The notes under the pieces were generated by a model that was given only the letters and a program-made list of their open reading frames with translations, searched no databases and was not told where the DNA came from. From positions 1 to 64,000 of the forward strand of contig JAFSGD010000060.1 in NCBI GenBank assembly GCA_017434845.1: 64,000 nucleotides of DNA, given 5' to 3'. Position 1 is the first letter of the stretch. The number at the start of each line of letters is the position of its first letter. Source of the DNA: Clostridia bacterium. Lineage in GTDB: Bacteria; Bacillota; Clostridia; Oscillospirales; CAG-382. The translations under genes were made by a program, and so were the position numbers. This document shows, piece after piece, positions 8,152 through 15,905 of this stretch.

Positions 8152-8691
8152 GTGAAGCTTGAAAACAAGATCGACATTAAAGTTTTTATACTTTATCTGC
8201 TTAACAACGTCGGCGAGCCTCTTGAATTCACAACCGTTAACGATATCGTTTTGCAAGACGAGTTCGTCGGCTATTTCGATTTTGCGTTCTGTTTTTCCGA
8301 GCTGTTGGAAAGCGGTCAGATAAGCGAATTCGGCGAAAACGAAAACAAGCTTTATTCAATCTCGCCGTTGGGAAAGGAAACGCTCGAAAGCTATGAAAGC
8401 TCTTTGCTTCCCATTATTCGCGAGCGCGCATTGAGAAGCGCGCTGAGGCTTATTGCATTTAACCGAAGCGGTAACCGCATTAAAAGCGCAATTACCGAAA
8501 ACAACGGCGGCTATACGCTCAACTGCTCGATAATCGACAAGGAGAAAACCTTGTTTTCGGTTGACGTTTTCCTCACCGAAAAGGCTTATGCCGAAAAGCT
8601 TCGCGAAAATTTCGAGGAACGCGCCGAGATAATTTTCAGAGGAGCGCTCTCTTTGCTTTCGGGAGACGTGAACTTTATCTTTGAAGAATAA
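8152..8691 (+). CDS. DUF4364 family protein
   Basis: A 179-aa protein resembling the DUF4364 family of Clostridia: a short N-terminal winged-helix-like part (IDIKVFILYLLNNVGEPLEF, then FDFAFCFSELLESGQI and LYSISPLGKETLESYE) followed by an alpha/beta C-terminal part. The role is unknown; the winged-helix look suggests nucleic acid binding (inference). It has a GTG start at 8152 after GGGGGCGATG, and heads an operon with nth, whose start overlaps its end by 11 nt. Confidence 0.8.
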   Translation: MKLENKIDIKVFILYLLNNVGEPLEFTTVNDIVLQDEFVGYFDFAFCFSELLESGQISEFGENENKLYSISPLGKETLESYESSLLPIIRERALRSALRLIAFNRSGNRIKSAITENNGGYTLNCSIIDKEKTLFSVDVFLTEKAYAEKLRENFEERAEIIFRGALSLLSGDVNFIFEE

Positions 8692-9322
8692 ACAAAAGGC
8701 TTTTGCCGTTTTAACAGAGCTTAAACAGCTTTATCCTTCGCCCGAATGCGGCTTGCATTGGCAGGGCGAGCCTTATAGATTGCTTATAATGGCGATTCTT
8801 TCGGCACAATGCACCGATGCGCGCGTTAACCTTGTTTCGGAAACGCTTTTTAAGCGTTTTCCCACGCCGAAGGATATGGCGGATGCCGAGCTTTCGGATA
8901 TTGAAAAAGAAATACATTCGGTTGGGCTCTATCGCTCGAAGGCGCGTTCGCTTAAGGAATGCTGTTCGCGCTTGGTTGAGGTTTACGGCGGCATTGTTCC
9001 GAGCGAAATGGAAGAGCTTTTAACGCTGCGCGGAGTCGGCAGAAAGGTCGCAAACCTTTTAAGAGGCGACATTTTCGGGCTCGGCGGCATTGTGGCGGAC
9101 ACGCATTGCATTCGTATTGCGGGCAGGCTTGGGCTTGCCGGCGGAAAAGACCCTTTGGAAACCGAACGGTCGCTCGAAAAGCTTATTCCCAAGGAAGAGC
9201 AAAGCGGATTTTGCCACAGAATCGTTCATTTCGGCAGAGAGATCTGCATAGCACGCTCGCCGAAATGCGAAAATTGTGTTTTAAGCGGCTTGTGCGATTA
9301 TAAAAAGCAAAACAAAGGTTAA
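8681..9322 (+). CDS. nth: Endonuclease III (DNA glycosylase/AP lyase)
   Basis: A 213-aa base-excision repair enzyme for oxidised pyrimidines. The helix-hairpin-helix LRGVGRKVANLL contains the catalytic Lys; the catalytic Asp is in VADTHCIR. The C-terminal [4Fe-4S] motif has the family spacing C-x6-C-x2-C-x5-C (CIARSPKCENCVLSGLC). A TTG start at 8681 inside the end of the DUF4364 gene suggests translational coupling; no better in-frame start exists nearby. Confidence 0.94.
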   Translation: MKNKQKAFAVLTELKQLYPSPECGLHWQGEPYRLLIMAILSAQCTDARVNLVSETLFKRFPTPKDMADAELSDIEKEIHSVGLYRSKARSLKECCSRLVEVYGGIVPSEMEELLTLRGVGRKVANLLRGDIFGLGGIVADTHCIRIAGRLGLAGGKDPLETERSLEKLIPKEEQSGFCHRIVHFGREICIARSPKCENCVLSGLCDYKKQNKG

Positions 9323-9327
9323 AATAT

Positions 9328-10050
9328 ATGGTGGATTCCAAAGCATTGCAGCAGCTTATGTCTTATACTCGCCGTGCAGTCGATCAGTTTGACATGATAG
9401 AGGATGGCGACAGGATCGCGGTTGGCGTTTCGGGCGGCAAAGACAGCCTGGCTTTGCTTTGTGCGCTGAATGGGCTTTCGCGCTTTTATCCCAAAAAATT
9501 CGAGATAGTTCCCGTTAATTTAAGAATGGGCTTTCCCGATGAAGACGATTCGGTATCGCGCGGGCTTTGCGAAGAGCTTGGGCTTGAGCTTAAAAGCTTT
9601 GACAGCGAGATATATTCGGTGGTTTTCGAAATCAGAAAAGAAAAACACCCCTGCTCACTTTGTGCGAACATGAGGCGAGGTGCGCTTCACTCGGCCGCAA
9701 AGGAGCTTGGTTGCAACAAGCTTGCGCTCGGCCATCATTTCGACGATGCGGTAGAAACGATCATTATGAATCTTTTTATCGAGGGCAGGTTCGATTGCTT
9801 CAACCCCGTAACCTACCTTAGCCGAAGCGATATGACGGTTATTCGTCCCTTGCTTTACACTCCGGAAAAGGATATTTCGCATTTTATAAGAAAAAGCGGG
9901 ATAGTTCCCGTTCCGAAAAACTGCCCTGCCGACGGCAACACCAAGCGCGAGGACGCAAAGCGCGAGCTTGCCGCACTTGAACGCCGCGACAGAGGAGTTA
10001 AACAACGCATTTTTAATGCTTTTTTTGCAAAAAAGGAGCAAGAACAATGA
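9328..10050 (+). CDS. TtcA-like PP-loop ATPase (tRNA thiolation family)
   Basis: A 240-aa protein of the tRNA 2-thiocytidine biosynthesis TtcA family. The PP-loop SGGKDSLALL near residue 35 adenylates the target base. CSLC at about residue 111 is the CxxC pair that holds the iron-sulfur/persulfide centre, followed by NKLALGHHFDDAVET. Near the end CPADGNTKRE provides a third conserved Cys. Length is normal for the clostridial members. TtcA makes s2C32 in tRNA in enterics; the clostridial target is less certain, so no symbol is given. It starts 6 nt after nth. Confidence 0.85.
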   Translation: MVDSKALQQLMSYTRRAVDQFDMIEDGDRIAVGVSGGKDSLALLCALNGLSRFYPKKFEIVPVNLRMGFPDEDDSVSRGLCEELGLELKSFDSEIYSVVFEIRKEKHPCSLCANMRRGALHSAAKELGCNKLALGHHFDDAVETIIMNLFIEGRFDCFNPVTYLSRSDMTVIRPLLYTPEKDISHFIRKSGIVPVPKNCPADGNTKREDAKRELAALERRDRGVKQRIFNAFFAKKEQEQ

Positions 10051-10679
10051 AAAAGTTTGCATTGCTGATTCTTTCGGTTTTAACGGTTGCCGTTATGTTG
10101 TTCGTTCCCGCAAATGCAGAGAACAGCGACATCGAGCTTGACATTTCCTATATCATTACCGAAGATATAAGCAGCATAGAGGATATAGAAGACGCTATTC
10201 ACGTCAGCAGCATCGAAGATATCGACATTTCGATCAGCGACGAGCTTAAGGACGAAATATCGCGTGTTCTTGAGGATGGCATCGAGAACCTCGATAAAGA
10301 CAAGGTCAATGACCTTATCGACAAATACGGTGACGATATAAATAAGGTCATCAACGAATACGGCGACGAGATCGTTTCGGAATACGGTGCAGATATCGTT
10401 AACAACGTTTTAAACGAGCTTGATTACGAAACCGTAAAAGACCTTTTGGCACGAGTCGGCATCAACCTCTCGCTTATTATCGGCATTATCGTCGGTTTTA
10501 TAGTTTTCGTTATACTTTTATTTATAGCGGTTATCGTTCTTTCGATTCTGCTTATAACCACCCGTAAGAAGCTTAAAAGGCTTAAAGCTGAGGCAGAAAA
10601 ACAGAAATGCCCCGCTTGCAACAGCGTGATCGACAGCTCAGCGCCGTTTTGCAAGAGTTGCGGAACCAAATTAAGATAA
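10047..10679 (+). CDS. Secreted/anchored acidic protein with one TM helix and C-terminal zinc ribbon
   Basis: A 210-aa protein not recognised as a named family. It has a signal peptide (residues 1-24, ending PANAEN), then an acidic region of about 115 residues rich in Ile, Asp, Glu and Ser (repeated SIEDI-type and DKYGDDI/NEYGDEI-type units). A strong membrane helix follows at about 145-170, then a basic stretch (RKKLKRLK) and a terminal CPAC-x12-CKSC zinc ribbon that would be cytoplasmic. The start overlaps the ttcA-like stop (ATGA). A small hairpin (10680-10699) follows the stop. The topology is inferred from hydrophobicity only. Confidence 0.75.
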   Translation: MKKFALLILSVLTVAVMLFVPANAENSDIELDISYIITEDISSIEDIEDAIHVSSIEDIDISISDELKDEISRVLEDGIENLDKDKVNDLIDKYGDDINKVINEYGDEIVSEYGADIVNNVLNELDYETVKDLLARVGINLSLIIGIIVGFIVFVILLFIAVIVLSILLITTRKKLKRLKAEAEKQKCPACNSVIDSSAPFCKSCGTKLR

Positions 10680-10727
10680 ATATTGAAAAAAATCAATATA
10701 AACCTTTCCGAACAGGAGAATCTACTT

Positions 10728-11081
10728 ATGAAAAACACCCCCAAAATTCACCCCAGCGAATACCGTTGCTGCCTTATCGTATGGGAAAAAGAGCCCCTTA
10801 CCAGCATGGAGCTTGCAAGACTTTGCAAGGAAAACCTTAACTGGTCGAGAACAACCACCTACACCGTTTTAAAGCGTCTTCAGGACAGAGGCGTTCTTGT
10901 AAACGAAAGAACCATGGTTACCTCTCTTATTCCCAAGGCTGACGTTCAGCTTGACGAGCTCGATGAGCTTTACAACAAGCGCTTCGAGAATTCTCTTCCC
11001 GCTTTCGTTCACGCTGTTGCAACCCTCAGAGGTCTCGACAAGAAGGAAGAGGAAAAGCTTCTTAAGCTTCTCGACAAATAA
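10728..11081 (+). CDS. BlaI/MecI/CopY family transcriptional repressor
   Basis: A 117-aa winged-helix repressor. The recognition helix region NWSRTTTYTVLKRLQDRGVL and the wing are typical of BlaI/MecI, which bind DNA as dimers and are released by cleavage through a BlaR-type membrane protease. No blaR/mecR partner lies next to it, so the signal is unknown. The ATG at 10728 with AGGAGA 7 nt upstream is preferred over an in-frame TTG at 10683. It is followed by a terminator. Confidence 0.88.
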   Translation: MKNTPKIHPSEYRCCLIVWEKEPLTSMELARLCKENLNWSRTTTYTVLKRLQDRGVLVNERTMVTSLIPKADVQLDELDELYNKRFENSLPAFVHAVATLRGLDKKEEEKLLKLLDK

Positions 11082-11104
11082 GCTAAACAAGCAAATTTAA
11101 AACC

Positions 11105-11150
11105 AAAAAGGGAAAAAACAGCGACGGAAAACACCGTCGCAACCCTTTTT
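11105..11150 (+). terminator. Rho-independent terminator after the BlaI-type gene
   Basis: GCGACGG-loop-CCGTCGC inside a flanking AAAAAGGG...CCCTTTTT stem that ends in a T run. Confidence 0.8.
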
Positions 11151-11194
11151 GCGCATTTTTTGCCAAACACTCGCATTTAATTTAACACAATACA

Positions 11195-11304
11195 GCTTCG
11201 GGGCGGGGTGCGATTCCCCACCGGCGGTTACAGTCCGCGCGCGGTTTTTTCCGCATGAATCGGTGAAATTCCGATACCGACCGTACAGTCGGGATGAGAG
11301 AAGC
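11195..11304 (+). ncRNA. FMN riboswitch (RFN element)
   Basis: It carries the conserved RFN blocks in order: CTTCGGGGCGGGGTGCGATT, CCCCACCGGCGG, TACAGTCCGCG, ATCGGTGAAATTCCGAT, ACCGACCGTACAGTCGGGAT and GAGAGAAGC. GCTTC at the start pairs with GAAGC at the end (P1). It senses FMN and is expected to switch off the riboflavin importer below when FMN is plentiful. Confidence 0.96.
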
Positions 11305-11334
11305 AGTCCAAAACGCTTTCTTTGCGTTTTTTCA

Positions 11335-11370
11335 CCCCCGAGGCTTCATCACGCCTTCGGGGGTTATTTT
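11335..11370 (+). promoter_or_regulatory. Expression platform of the FMN riboswitch (terminator/SD-masking hairpin)
   Basis: CCCCCGAGGC pairs with GCCTTCGGGGG and is followed by TTATTTTT, then at once by the ribU ATG. The hairpin looks like a terminator, but its right arm also holds the only G-rich ribosome-binding sequence, so it could act at either level. A smaller hairpin AAACGC/GCGTTT lies at 11312-11330. Confidence 0.8.
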
Positions 11371-11371
11371 T

Positions 11372-11992
11372 ATGAAAAACAGATTGGTGTATCTTGTTAA
11401 AATCAGCGTCCTTGCGGTTATCGCCTCGCTTATAATGCTGCTTGAATTTCCGCTTCCCTTTGCGCCGCCCTTTTATAAGCTCGATCTGAGCGAGGTTGCG
11501 GTACTTATTGCAGGCTTTGCGCTTGGGCCGGTTGCGGGTGTGCTCACCGAGCTTTTCAAAATACTTATTAATCTTTTAATGGACGGAACCACCACCGCTT
11601 TCGTCGGAGAAGCCGCAAACTTTGCGATCGGCGTTTCGTTTATTCTGCCCGCTTCGCTGATATACAAATATAAAAAAAGTCTTTCGGGCGCGTTGATCGG
11701 CATGGCGGCAGGAACCGTTTCGCTGGTTGTTATCGGCGCATTGATAAACTATTTCGTTATGATTCCTGCATATTCGAAGTTTCTTATCCCGATGGAAAGC
11801 ATTATCGCAATGGGCAATTCGGTTAACGTCGGCATCGACAGCCTGCTTACGCTGGTTTTGTTTGCGACCGTTCCCTTCAACCTCGTTAAAGGGCTTGCCT
11901 GCTCGTTGATAACCGCGCTTGTTTATAAACGCATTTCGCCGCTTTTAAAGCCCAAGAAGCAGATCGCATCAACAAACGAAGCAATCAAATAA
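11372..11992 (+). CDS. ribU: Riboflavin ECF transporter substrate-binding subunit RibU
   Basis: A 206-aa S component with six hydrophobic segments. FPLPFAPPFYKLDLSEVAVLIAGFALGP is typical of RibU, followed by GVLTELFKILINLLM and FVGEAANF. It captures riboflavin and works with a shared EcfA1-EcfA2-EcfT module, such as that at 32-34.5 kb in this window. The ATG at 11372 follows the riboswitch platform directly. Longer in-frame starts lie inside the riboswitch and are rejected. Confidence 0.94.
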   Translation: MKNRLVYLVKISVLAVIASLIMLLEFPLPFAPPFYKLDLSEVAVLIAGFALGPVAGVLTELFKILINLLMDGTTTAFVGEAANFAIGVSFILPASLIYKYKKSLSGALIGMAAGTVSLVVIGALINYFVMIPAYSKFLIPMESIIAMGNSVNVGIDSLLTLVLFATVPFNLVKGLACSLITALVYKRISPLLKPKKQIASTNEAIK

Positions 11993-12011
11993 AAATTTAA
12001 TCATTTTTCGG

Positions 12012-12040
12012 TTGATTTGTTAAGCAATTAGGTATATAAT
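12012..12040 (+). promoter_or_regulatory. Sigma-A type promoter of the 62-aa protein gene
   Basis: TTGATT, a 17-nt spacer, TATAAT, 38 nt before the ATG. Confidence 0.7.
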
Positions 12041-12078
12041 CAGTTATGCTACAAAACATTCTTTAAGGAGATTTTATT

Positions 12079-12267
12079 ATGTCGCTCAAAGATTCTTGGA
12101 AATCCACCGGCTCGGGTCTCGGAAATGCTTTTAAAGACCTTGGCAAAACCCTTGTAAAGACCGCCTCCACCGCTGTTAACAAGGCAGACGATTGGGCAAA
12201 CGGCGATGAAAAGGCCGAAGAAAACAAGGAAGAAAAGAAAGAAGAAGCAAAAGAAGAAAACAAATAA
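12079..12267 (+). CDS. Small charged protein of unknown function (62 aa)
   Basis: It has its own promoter, a strong SD (AAGGAG, 8 nt from the ATG) and its own terminator, so it is very likely real. The first ~40 residues could form an amphipathic helix with spaced Gly/Ser/Lys (GSGLGNAFKDLGKTLVKT). The tail from about residue 43 is almost only Glu, Lys, Asn and Ala (EENKEEKKEEAKEENK). There is no signal peptide or TM helix. No family was recognised; membrane-surface or nucleic-acid association is possible but only a guess. Confidence 0.8.
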   Translation: MSLKDSWKSTGSGLGNAFKDLGKTLVKTASTAVNKADDWANGDEKAEENKEEKKEEAKEENK

Positions 12268-12274
12268 CTTCCTC

Positions 12275-12313
12275 AGAGCCGAACGGTATTTGCCGATCGG
12301 CTCTTCTTTTTTT
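12275..12313 (+). terminator. Rho-independent terminator after the 62-aa gene
   Basis: AGAGCCGA pairs with TCGGCTCT, with an inner CGG/CCG extension, followed by TCTTTTTTT. Confidence 0.88.
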
Positions 12314-12318
12314 GCGGG

Positions 12319-12347
12319 TTGACAAGCGCATTGCACAGAGATATAAT
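12319..12347 (+). promoter_or_regulatory. Consensus sigma-A promoter for the two lipoprotein genes
   Basis: TTGACA, 17-nt spacer, TATAAT: a full match to the consensus. It begins 6 nt after the previous terminator and lies 33 nt before the start codon. Confidence 0.85.
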
Positions 12348-12380
12348 ATATATGACAACTTAAAAAGTGAGGAAACAAAT

Positions 12381-13256
12381 ATGAAAAAAGCATTATCGCT
12401 TATTCTTGCCGCACTGCTTGTTTGCTGTTCGGTTTTTGCAACCGCCTGCAATGAAGGCGAAAGCTCCGAAGCGGAAAGCCCTGAAGCGGAAAGCACCGCG
12501 CCCGCAACCAAAAAGCTCAGAGTCGGCACCTATAACATCAAGCACGGCGCCGACGTTTCGCCCGACGACAACACCGATGGCAAGGATGCCAACGCCGATG
12601 CGATCAAGGTTATTGCCGAGGACATCAAATCGCTCGACCTTGATATTGTAGGTCTTCAAGAGATCGACCAGTTCATGACCCGTTCGGGCGATGTTGACAC
12701 AATGGGTCTTCTTGCCGAGCACACGGGTTACAAATATTATTATTACATAAAAGCCATCGATTCCAAATGGAAAGAGGGCGCATCCTGCGGTTCGGGCATT
12801 CTTTCGAAATACCCCATCAACGAAGAAACCGCATATTCGATCGAGCTTTCTCACGGCGACAATTACGATGAGGTAAGAATGCTTGGCTACGCCGAGATAG
12901 ACGTTGAAGGAACCACCGTTCATTTCTTCAACACCCACCTCACCCCGCTTGATATCGAAATGAGAAACGTTGAGTTTGCAAAAATTGCCGAAAAGGTTAC
13001 CGAAAAGGATATTTGCATTCTCACGGGCGACTTCAACGTGCCCACCTTTGATGAATTCAAGGTGCTCACCAACCTGACCAACTTTAACAACGAGGAGCAC
13101 AAATTCATCACCTATCCCAAGGATCAGAAGTTTATGGATAACATTCTTTATACCTCGAACTTCACCCCCGTTTATGAAAACAGCGGCGTGCTCGAAAACG
13201 GTCATTCCGACCACAGCCTTCTTTACGCCGAATTCGAATACATCCCCAACAACTAA
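12381..13256 (+). CDS. Lipoprotein with endonuclease/exonuclease/phosphatase (EEP) domain
   Basis: A 291-aa surface lipoprotein. The signal peptide ends in lipobox FATAC, followed by a Ser/Glu-rich linker to about residue 48. The EEP fold is complete: VGTYNIKHG, DIVGLQEID (metal-binding Glu), FFNTHLTP (catalytic His), LTGDFNVP (Asp/Asn) and HSDHSLL (terminal His). EEP enzymes cut phosphodiesters or phosphomonoesters (DNase I, sphingomyelinase, inositol phosphatase types); the substrate is unknown. Start at 12381 with GAGGAAA upstream. It forms a pair with the next lipoprotein, 12 nt downstream. Confidence 0.9.
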   Translation: MKKALSLILAALLVCCSVFATACNEGESSEAESPEAESTAPATKKLRVGTYNIKHGADVSPDDNTDGKDANADAIKVIAEDIKSLDLDIVGLQEIDQFMTRSGDVDTMGLLAEHTGYKYYYYIKAIDSKWKEGASCGSGILSKYPINEETAYSIELSHGDNYDEVRMLGYAEIDVEGTTVHFFNTHLTPLDIEMRNVEFAKIAEKVTEKDICILTGDFNVPTFDEFKVLTNLTNFNNEEHKFITYPKDQKFMDNILYTSNFTPVYENSGVLENGHSDHSLLYAEFEYIPNN

Positions 13257-13268
13257 AGAGGCATTAAA

Positions 13269-14186
13269 ATGAAAAAGCTTTTAGCTGTTCTTCTTGCCGC
13301 GCTTTTACTTGCTTTTTCGGTCTCCTGCACAGACAGCTCCGATGAAAGCTCGCAAGCCGAAAGCGTTGGGGAAAGCTCGGATTCTCTGCTTGAAAACGCG
13401 AAAAAGGTTTTGCGCTCGCTTGAATACAAAAACATCGGTAAAATGGGCGATACCGACGGTCCCGCCTTTGCCGTTTATTCAAACGTTGGATTCAGCGCCG
13501 CCGAGGTAACGCTTGATATTGCAGGCATGGATATTAACACTCTTATGCCCGACGGCAGATACGTTAACGGCTATTCGTTTTTGGGCATTGACGTTTACAA
13601 CAGCGGCGACTATTGGATGAACTGCGTTGATGCAGGTCTTTGCTGGTCGGGCGCAAAGGGCGGTTGGCATTTGTTTTATAACCTTTACGAGCCGTTGAAC
13701 GAAAGCACCCCGACTTGGTATGAATCACGCAGGATCTTGCCAAAAGACGACGTTTACACAATGAAGCTTGAGCTTATCGGCAACGACAAAGCACTTTTAA
13801 CCATCAAAGGCGAAAACAGCGGTAAGACCGATTCGATTGAGCTTGAGGTTAAGGGTGCGCTTGCAGACGGAAGCAACACCGCGTTTCTTTTCAACACGGC
13901 ACTTGATTATCCGCCTGATACCAAGCTTGACCAAAACGGCGATCCCACCGAGGATTGGGTTGAAATAACGCTTGCAAACAGCGATAAGGGCATTAAGCTT
14001 CGCGATTTCCGCGCAAGCGGGTTAAAGCTTTTTAAGGGCGAGACCGCAACCGCTTGGAGCGATGCCGACACCGCCGCCGTTAGCATTTGGCCCGACAAGA
14101 CGATCAAAGGCTTTGACTATTCCCCCACCGAAATCGGCGTTATTAACAGCGATGAGTTTTATATTAACCTCGATATGAACAGATAA
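13269..14186 (+). CDS. Lipoprotein of unknown function (305 aa)
   Basis: The signal peptide ends in lipobox SVSC, then a Ser/Glu/Asp linker, followed by one ~260-residue domain rich in aromatic and beta-type sequence (NCVDAGLCWSGAKGGWHLFY; YTMKLELIGNDKALLTIKG). The pattern suggests a beta-sandwich, perhaps carbohydrate- or surface-binding, but no family was recognised. It is co-transcribed with the EEP lipoprotein, whose linker composition it shares, and ends in a terminator. Confidence 0.8.
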   Translation: MKKLLAVLLAALLLAFSVSCTDSSDESSQAESVGESSDSLLENAKKVLRSLEYKNIGKMGDTDGPAFAVYSNVGFSAAEVTLDIAGMDINTLMPDGRYVNGYSFLGIDVYNSGDYWMNCVDAGLCWSGAKGGWHLFYNLYEPLNESTPTWYESRRILPKDDVYTMKLELIGNDKALLTIKGENSGKTDSIELEVKGALADGSNTAFLFNTALDYPPDTKLDQNGDPTEDWVEITLANSDKGIKLRDFRASGLKLFKGETATAWSDADTAAVSIWPDKTIKGFDYSPTEIGVINSDEFYINLDMNR

Positions 14187-14197
14187 CATACCAAAAT

Positions 14198-14228
14198 AAA
14201 AACCTCTTTTCGAGGTTTTTATTTTTTT
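14198..14228 (+). terminator. Rho-independent terminator after the lipoprotein pair
   Basis: AAAAACCTC pairs with GAGGTTTTT, followed by ATTTTTTT. Confidence 0.88.
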
Positions 14229-14326
14229 CAAAGCCAAACAACAGTATATTCATCCGTTCGCCTATGTTTTTTCACAATTTGTATATTCTAACAAAAGCGC
14301 ACGGCTTATTTCGTTAAACCTCACAA

Positions 14327-14355
14327 TTGACGCAACTCTTTTGTTAGTCTATACT
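14327..14355 (+). promoter_or_regulatory. Strong promoter without an intact gene behind it
   Basis: TTGACG, 17-nt spacer, TATACT, followed by an SD-like GAAAGGA at 14374-14380. The first ATG (14396) is followed after one codon by a stop. The element now reads into the dockerin remnant. Confidence 0.7.
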
Positions 14356-14370
14356 TGTATTGTAGTATAA

Positions 14371-14517
14371 GAGAAAGGAAAACAACTCGGCACATATGAA
14401 TTAAATGCAGTACAAAACGCAGCAGCAGATATTAACGGAAATGGAACCGTCGATGCAAATGACTATGCTCTCATTCAGCGTTTCTGTCTCAGATCATTCT
14501 ATTTTGCGCCGTATTAA
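14371..14517 (+). pseudogene. Remnant of a dockerin-bearing (cellulosomal) protein, C-terminal repeat only
   Basis: The frame from 14371 has no start codon and ends at TAA 14515-14517. It encodes ADINGNGTVDANDYALIQRF and then CLRSFYFAPY. DINGNGTVDAND fits the calcium loop of a type I dockerin repeat (D1, N3, N5, D12), and YALIQRFCL fits the helix that follows. Only the second repeat remains. A promoter and SD-like site sit 20-70 nt upstream and a terminator 24 nt downstream, as if the body of a gene had been deleted between its promoter and its last domain. A dockerin implies a cellulosome or cohesin partner elsewhere in the genome. Confidence 0.65.
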
Positions 14518-14540
14518 CGCGAAACAAACTAAATAACACA

Positions 14541-14577
14541 AAACGCTGTTGCGGAAAAATCCGTAACAGCGTTTTTC
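14541..14577 (+). terminator. Terminator after the dockerin remnant
   Basis: AAACGCTGTTGCGGA pairs with TCCGTAACAGCGTTT and is followed by TTCTTT. Confidence 0.85.
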
Positions 14578-14699
14578 TTTCAAGCCCTTGAAAATACAAT
14601 GAAAAATTATATTCCTTAAAAAAGAAATCAAGCTTCAAAATTATAATGAAGCTTGATTTTTGTTTTGTTAATTATTTCAAGGGCGTAAATAACCCGTTT
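14574..14699 (+). repeat. Repeat-bounded unit 1
   Basis: The left end TTTCTTTCAAGCCCTTGAAA and right end TATTTCAAGGGCGTAAATAA recur at unit 2. The shared core TTTCAAGGGC is inverted between the ends. The interior holds a different hairpin: AATCAAGCTTCA pairing with TGAAGCTTGATT and then TTTG, a plus-strand terminator shape. The stretch 14187-14910 has no intact gene: it holds a terminator, the orphan promoter, the dockerin remnant and these units. Confidence 0.7.
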
Positions 14700-14784
14700 A
14701 TAATAAAGAAAGCAGAGGAAGAGAAACGAGGTTAGTTTGGAAGAAAAACGAGCGTCGCCGTAGAAATCTACGGCAGTCGAAGTT

Positions 14785-14898
14785 TTTCTTTCAAGCCCTT
14801 GAAAATATAATAGAAAATTATTCAAAAAATATGCCTCCCGAATAATCGGAAGGCATATCGTAATATAAAACTATTTCAAGGGCGTAAATAACCCGTTT
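14785..14898 (+). repeat. Repeat-bounded unit 2
   Basis: Same ends as unit 1 (TTTCTTTCAAGCCCTTGAAA...TATTTCAAGGGCGTAAATAA) around a different interior, which contains the argF terminator. Between the two units (14700-14784) lies a purine-rich stretch with a GCCGTAGA/TCTACGGC hairpin. Confidence 0.7.
14823..14858 (-). terminator. Terminator of the arg operon
   Basis: On the minus strand ATATGCCTTCCGA pairs with TCGGGAGGCATAT and runs into TTTTTTGAA. It lies inside repeat unit 2, about 50 nt after the argF stop. Confidence 0.8.
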
Positions 14899-14910
14899 CT
14901 CGATCTCTGC

Positions 14911-15894
14911 TTATAAAGTTGCTGCCATAACGGCTTTGATGGTATGCATACGGTTTTCGGCTTCATCGAAAACTATCGAGCGGTCGCCCTCGATGACCTC
15001 GTGGGTAACCTCCATGCAATCGATGCCGAACTTGTCATAAATATCTCTGCCGATAACGGTTTCGAGATCGTGGAATGCGGGCAGACAATGCATAAAGCGG
15101 CATTGCTCGCCTGCGTTATCCATAAGCGCTTTTGTTACGCGGTAGGGCGAAAGCTCTTTGATTCGTTCCTCCCAAACCTCTGCAGGCTCGCCCATAGATA
15201 CCCAAACGTCTGTATAAATAACGCTTGCGCCCTTGGTTGCCTCGACAGGATCCTCAATGAATTCAAGAACCGCGCCGGTTTCGGAAGCGATATTTTGACA
15301 TTCTTCAACAAGCTTGGAATCGGGGAAATATTTTTTCGGTGCGCAGGCAACGAAATGCATACCCATCTTTGCGCAACCAACCATTAATGAGTTGCCCATG
15401 TTATAACGGGCATCGCCCATATAAACCAGCTTTTTGCCCGAAAGACTGCCGAAATGCTCGATGATCGTCATAAAATCGGCAAGTATTTGGGTTGGGTGGA
15501 ATTCGTTTGTGAGGCCGTTCCAAACGGGAACGCCCGCATATTCGGAAAGCTTCTCAACGATCTCCTGACCGAAGCCGCGGTATTCGATGCCGTCGAACAT
15601 TCTGCCGAGAACGCGTGCAGTATCGGCGATGCTTTCCTTTTTGCCTATCTGCGATCCGCTCGGGTCGAGATAAACGGGGTGCATTCCAAGATCTGCCGCC
15701 GCAACCTCGAAGGCACAACGGGTTCGGGTGCTGGTTTTTTCAAAGATAAGGGCAATATTCTTTCCCTCGCACAAGCGATGGGGCTTGCCCGCCTTTTTTT
15801 CTGCCTTAAGCGCGATTGCCGAATCGATAAGCGCACTTATCTCGGCAGGGGTGAAATCAAGCAGCTTTAAAAAGCTTCTTCCTTTAAGCGACAT
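14911..15894 (-). CDS. argF: Ornithine carbamoyltransferase
   Basis: A 327-aa enzyme making citrulline from ornithine and carbamoyl phosphate. The carbamoyl phosphate site [12 protein letters not shown], the DGIEYRGF region, HPTQ and the ornithine loop FMHCLPAF are in place, at full length. The start at 15894 ([14 protein letters not shown]) follows AGGAGA, and it is the last gene of argGHCJBDF. The argD stop TAG overlaps the argF SD. Confidence 0.96.
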   Translation of the reverse strand: MSLKGRSFLKLLDFTPAEISALIDSAIALKAEKKAGKPHRLCEGKNIALIFEKTSTRTRCAFEVAAADLGMHPVYLDPSGSQIGKKESIADTARVLGRMFDGIEYRGFGQEIVEKLSEYAGVPVWNGLTNEFHPTQILADFMTIIEHFGSLSGKKLVYMGDARYNMGNSLMVGCAKMGMHFVACAPKKYFPDSKLVEECQNIASETGAVLEFIEDPVEATKGASVIYTDVWVSMGEPAEVWEERIKELSPYRVTKALMDNAGEQCRFMHCLPAFHDLETVIGRDIYDKFGIDCMEVTHEVIEGDRSIVFDEAENRMHTIKAVMAATL

Positions 15895-15905
15895 AATAAA
15901 TTCTC

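Noticed and set aside
14628-14825. Minus-strand frame of 65 codons in the repeat region
   Set aside because: It runs through the repeat ends and hairpins, has no SD and no recognisable domain.
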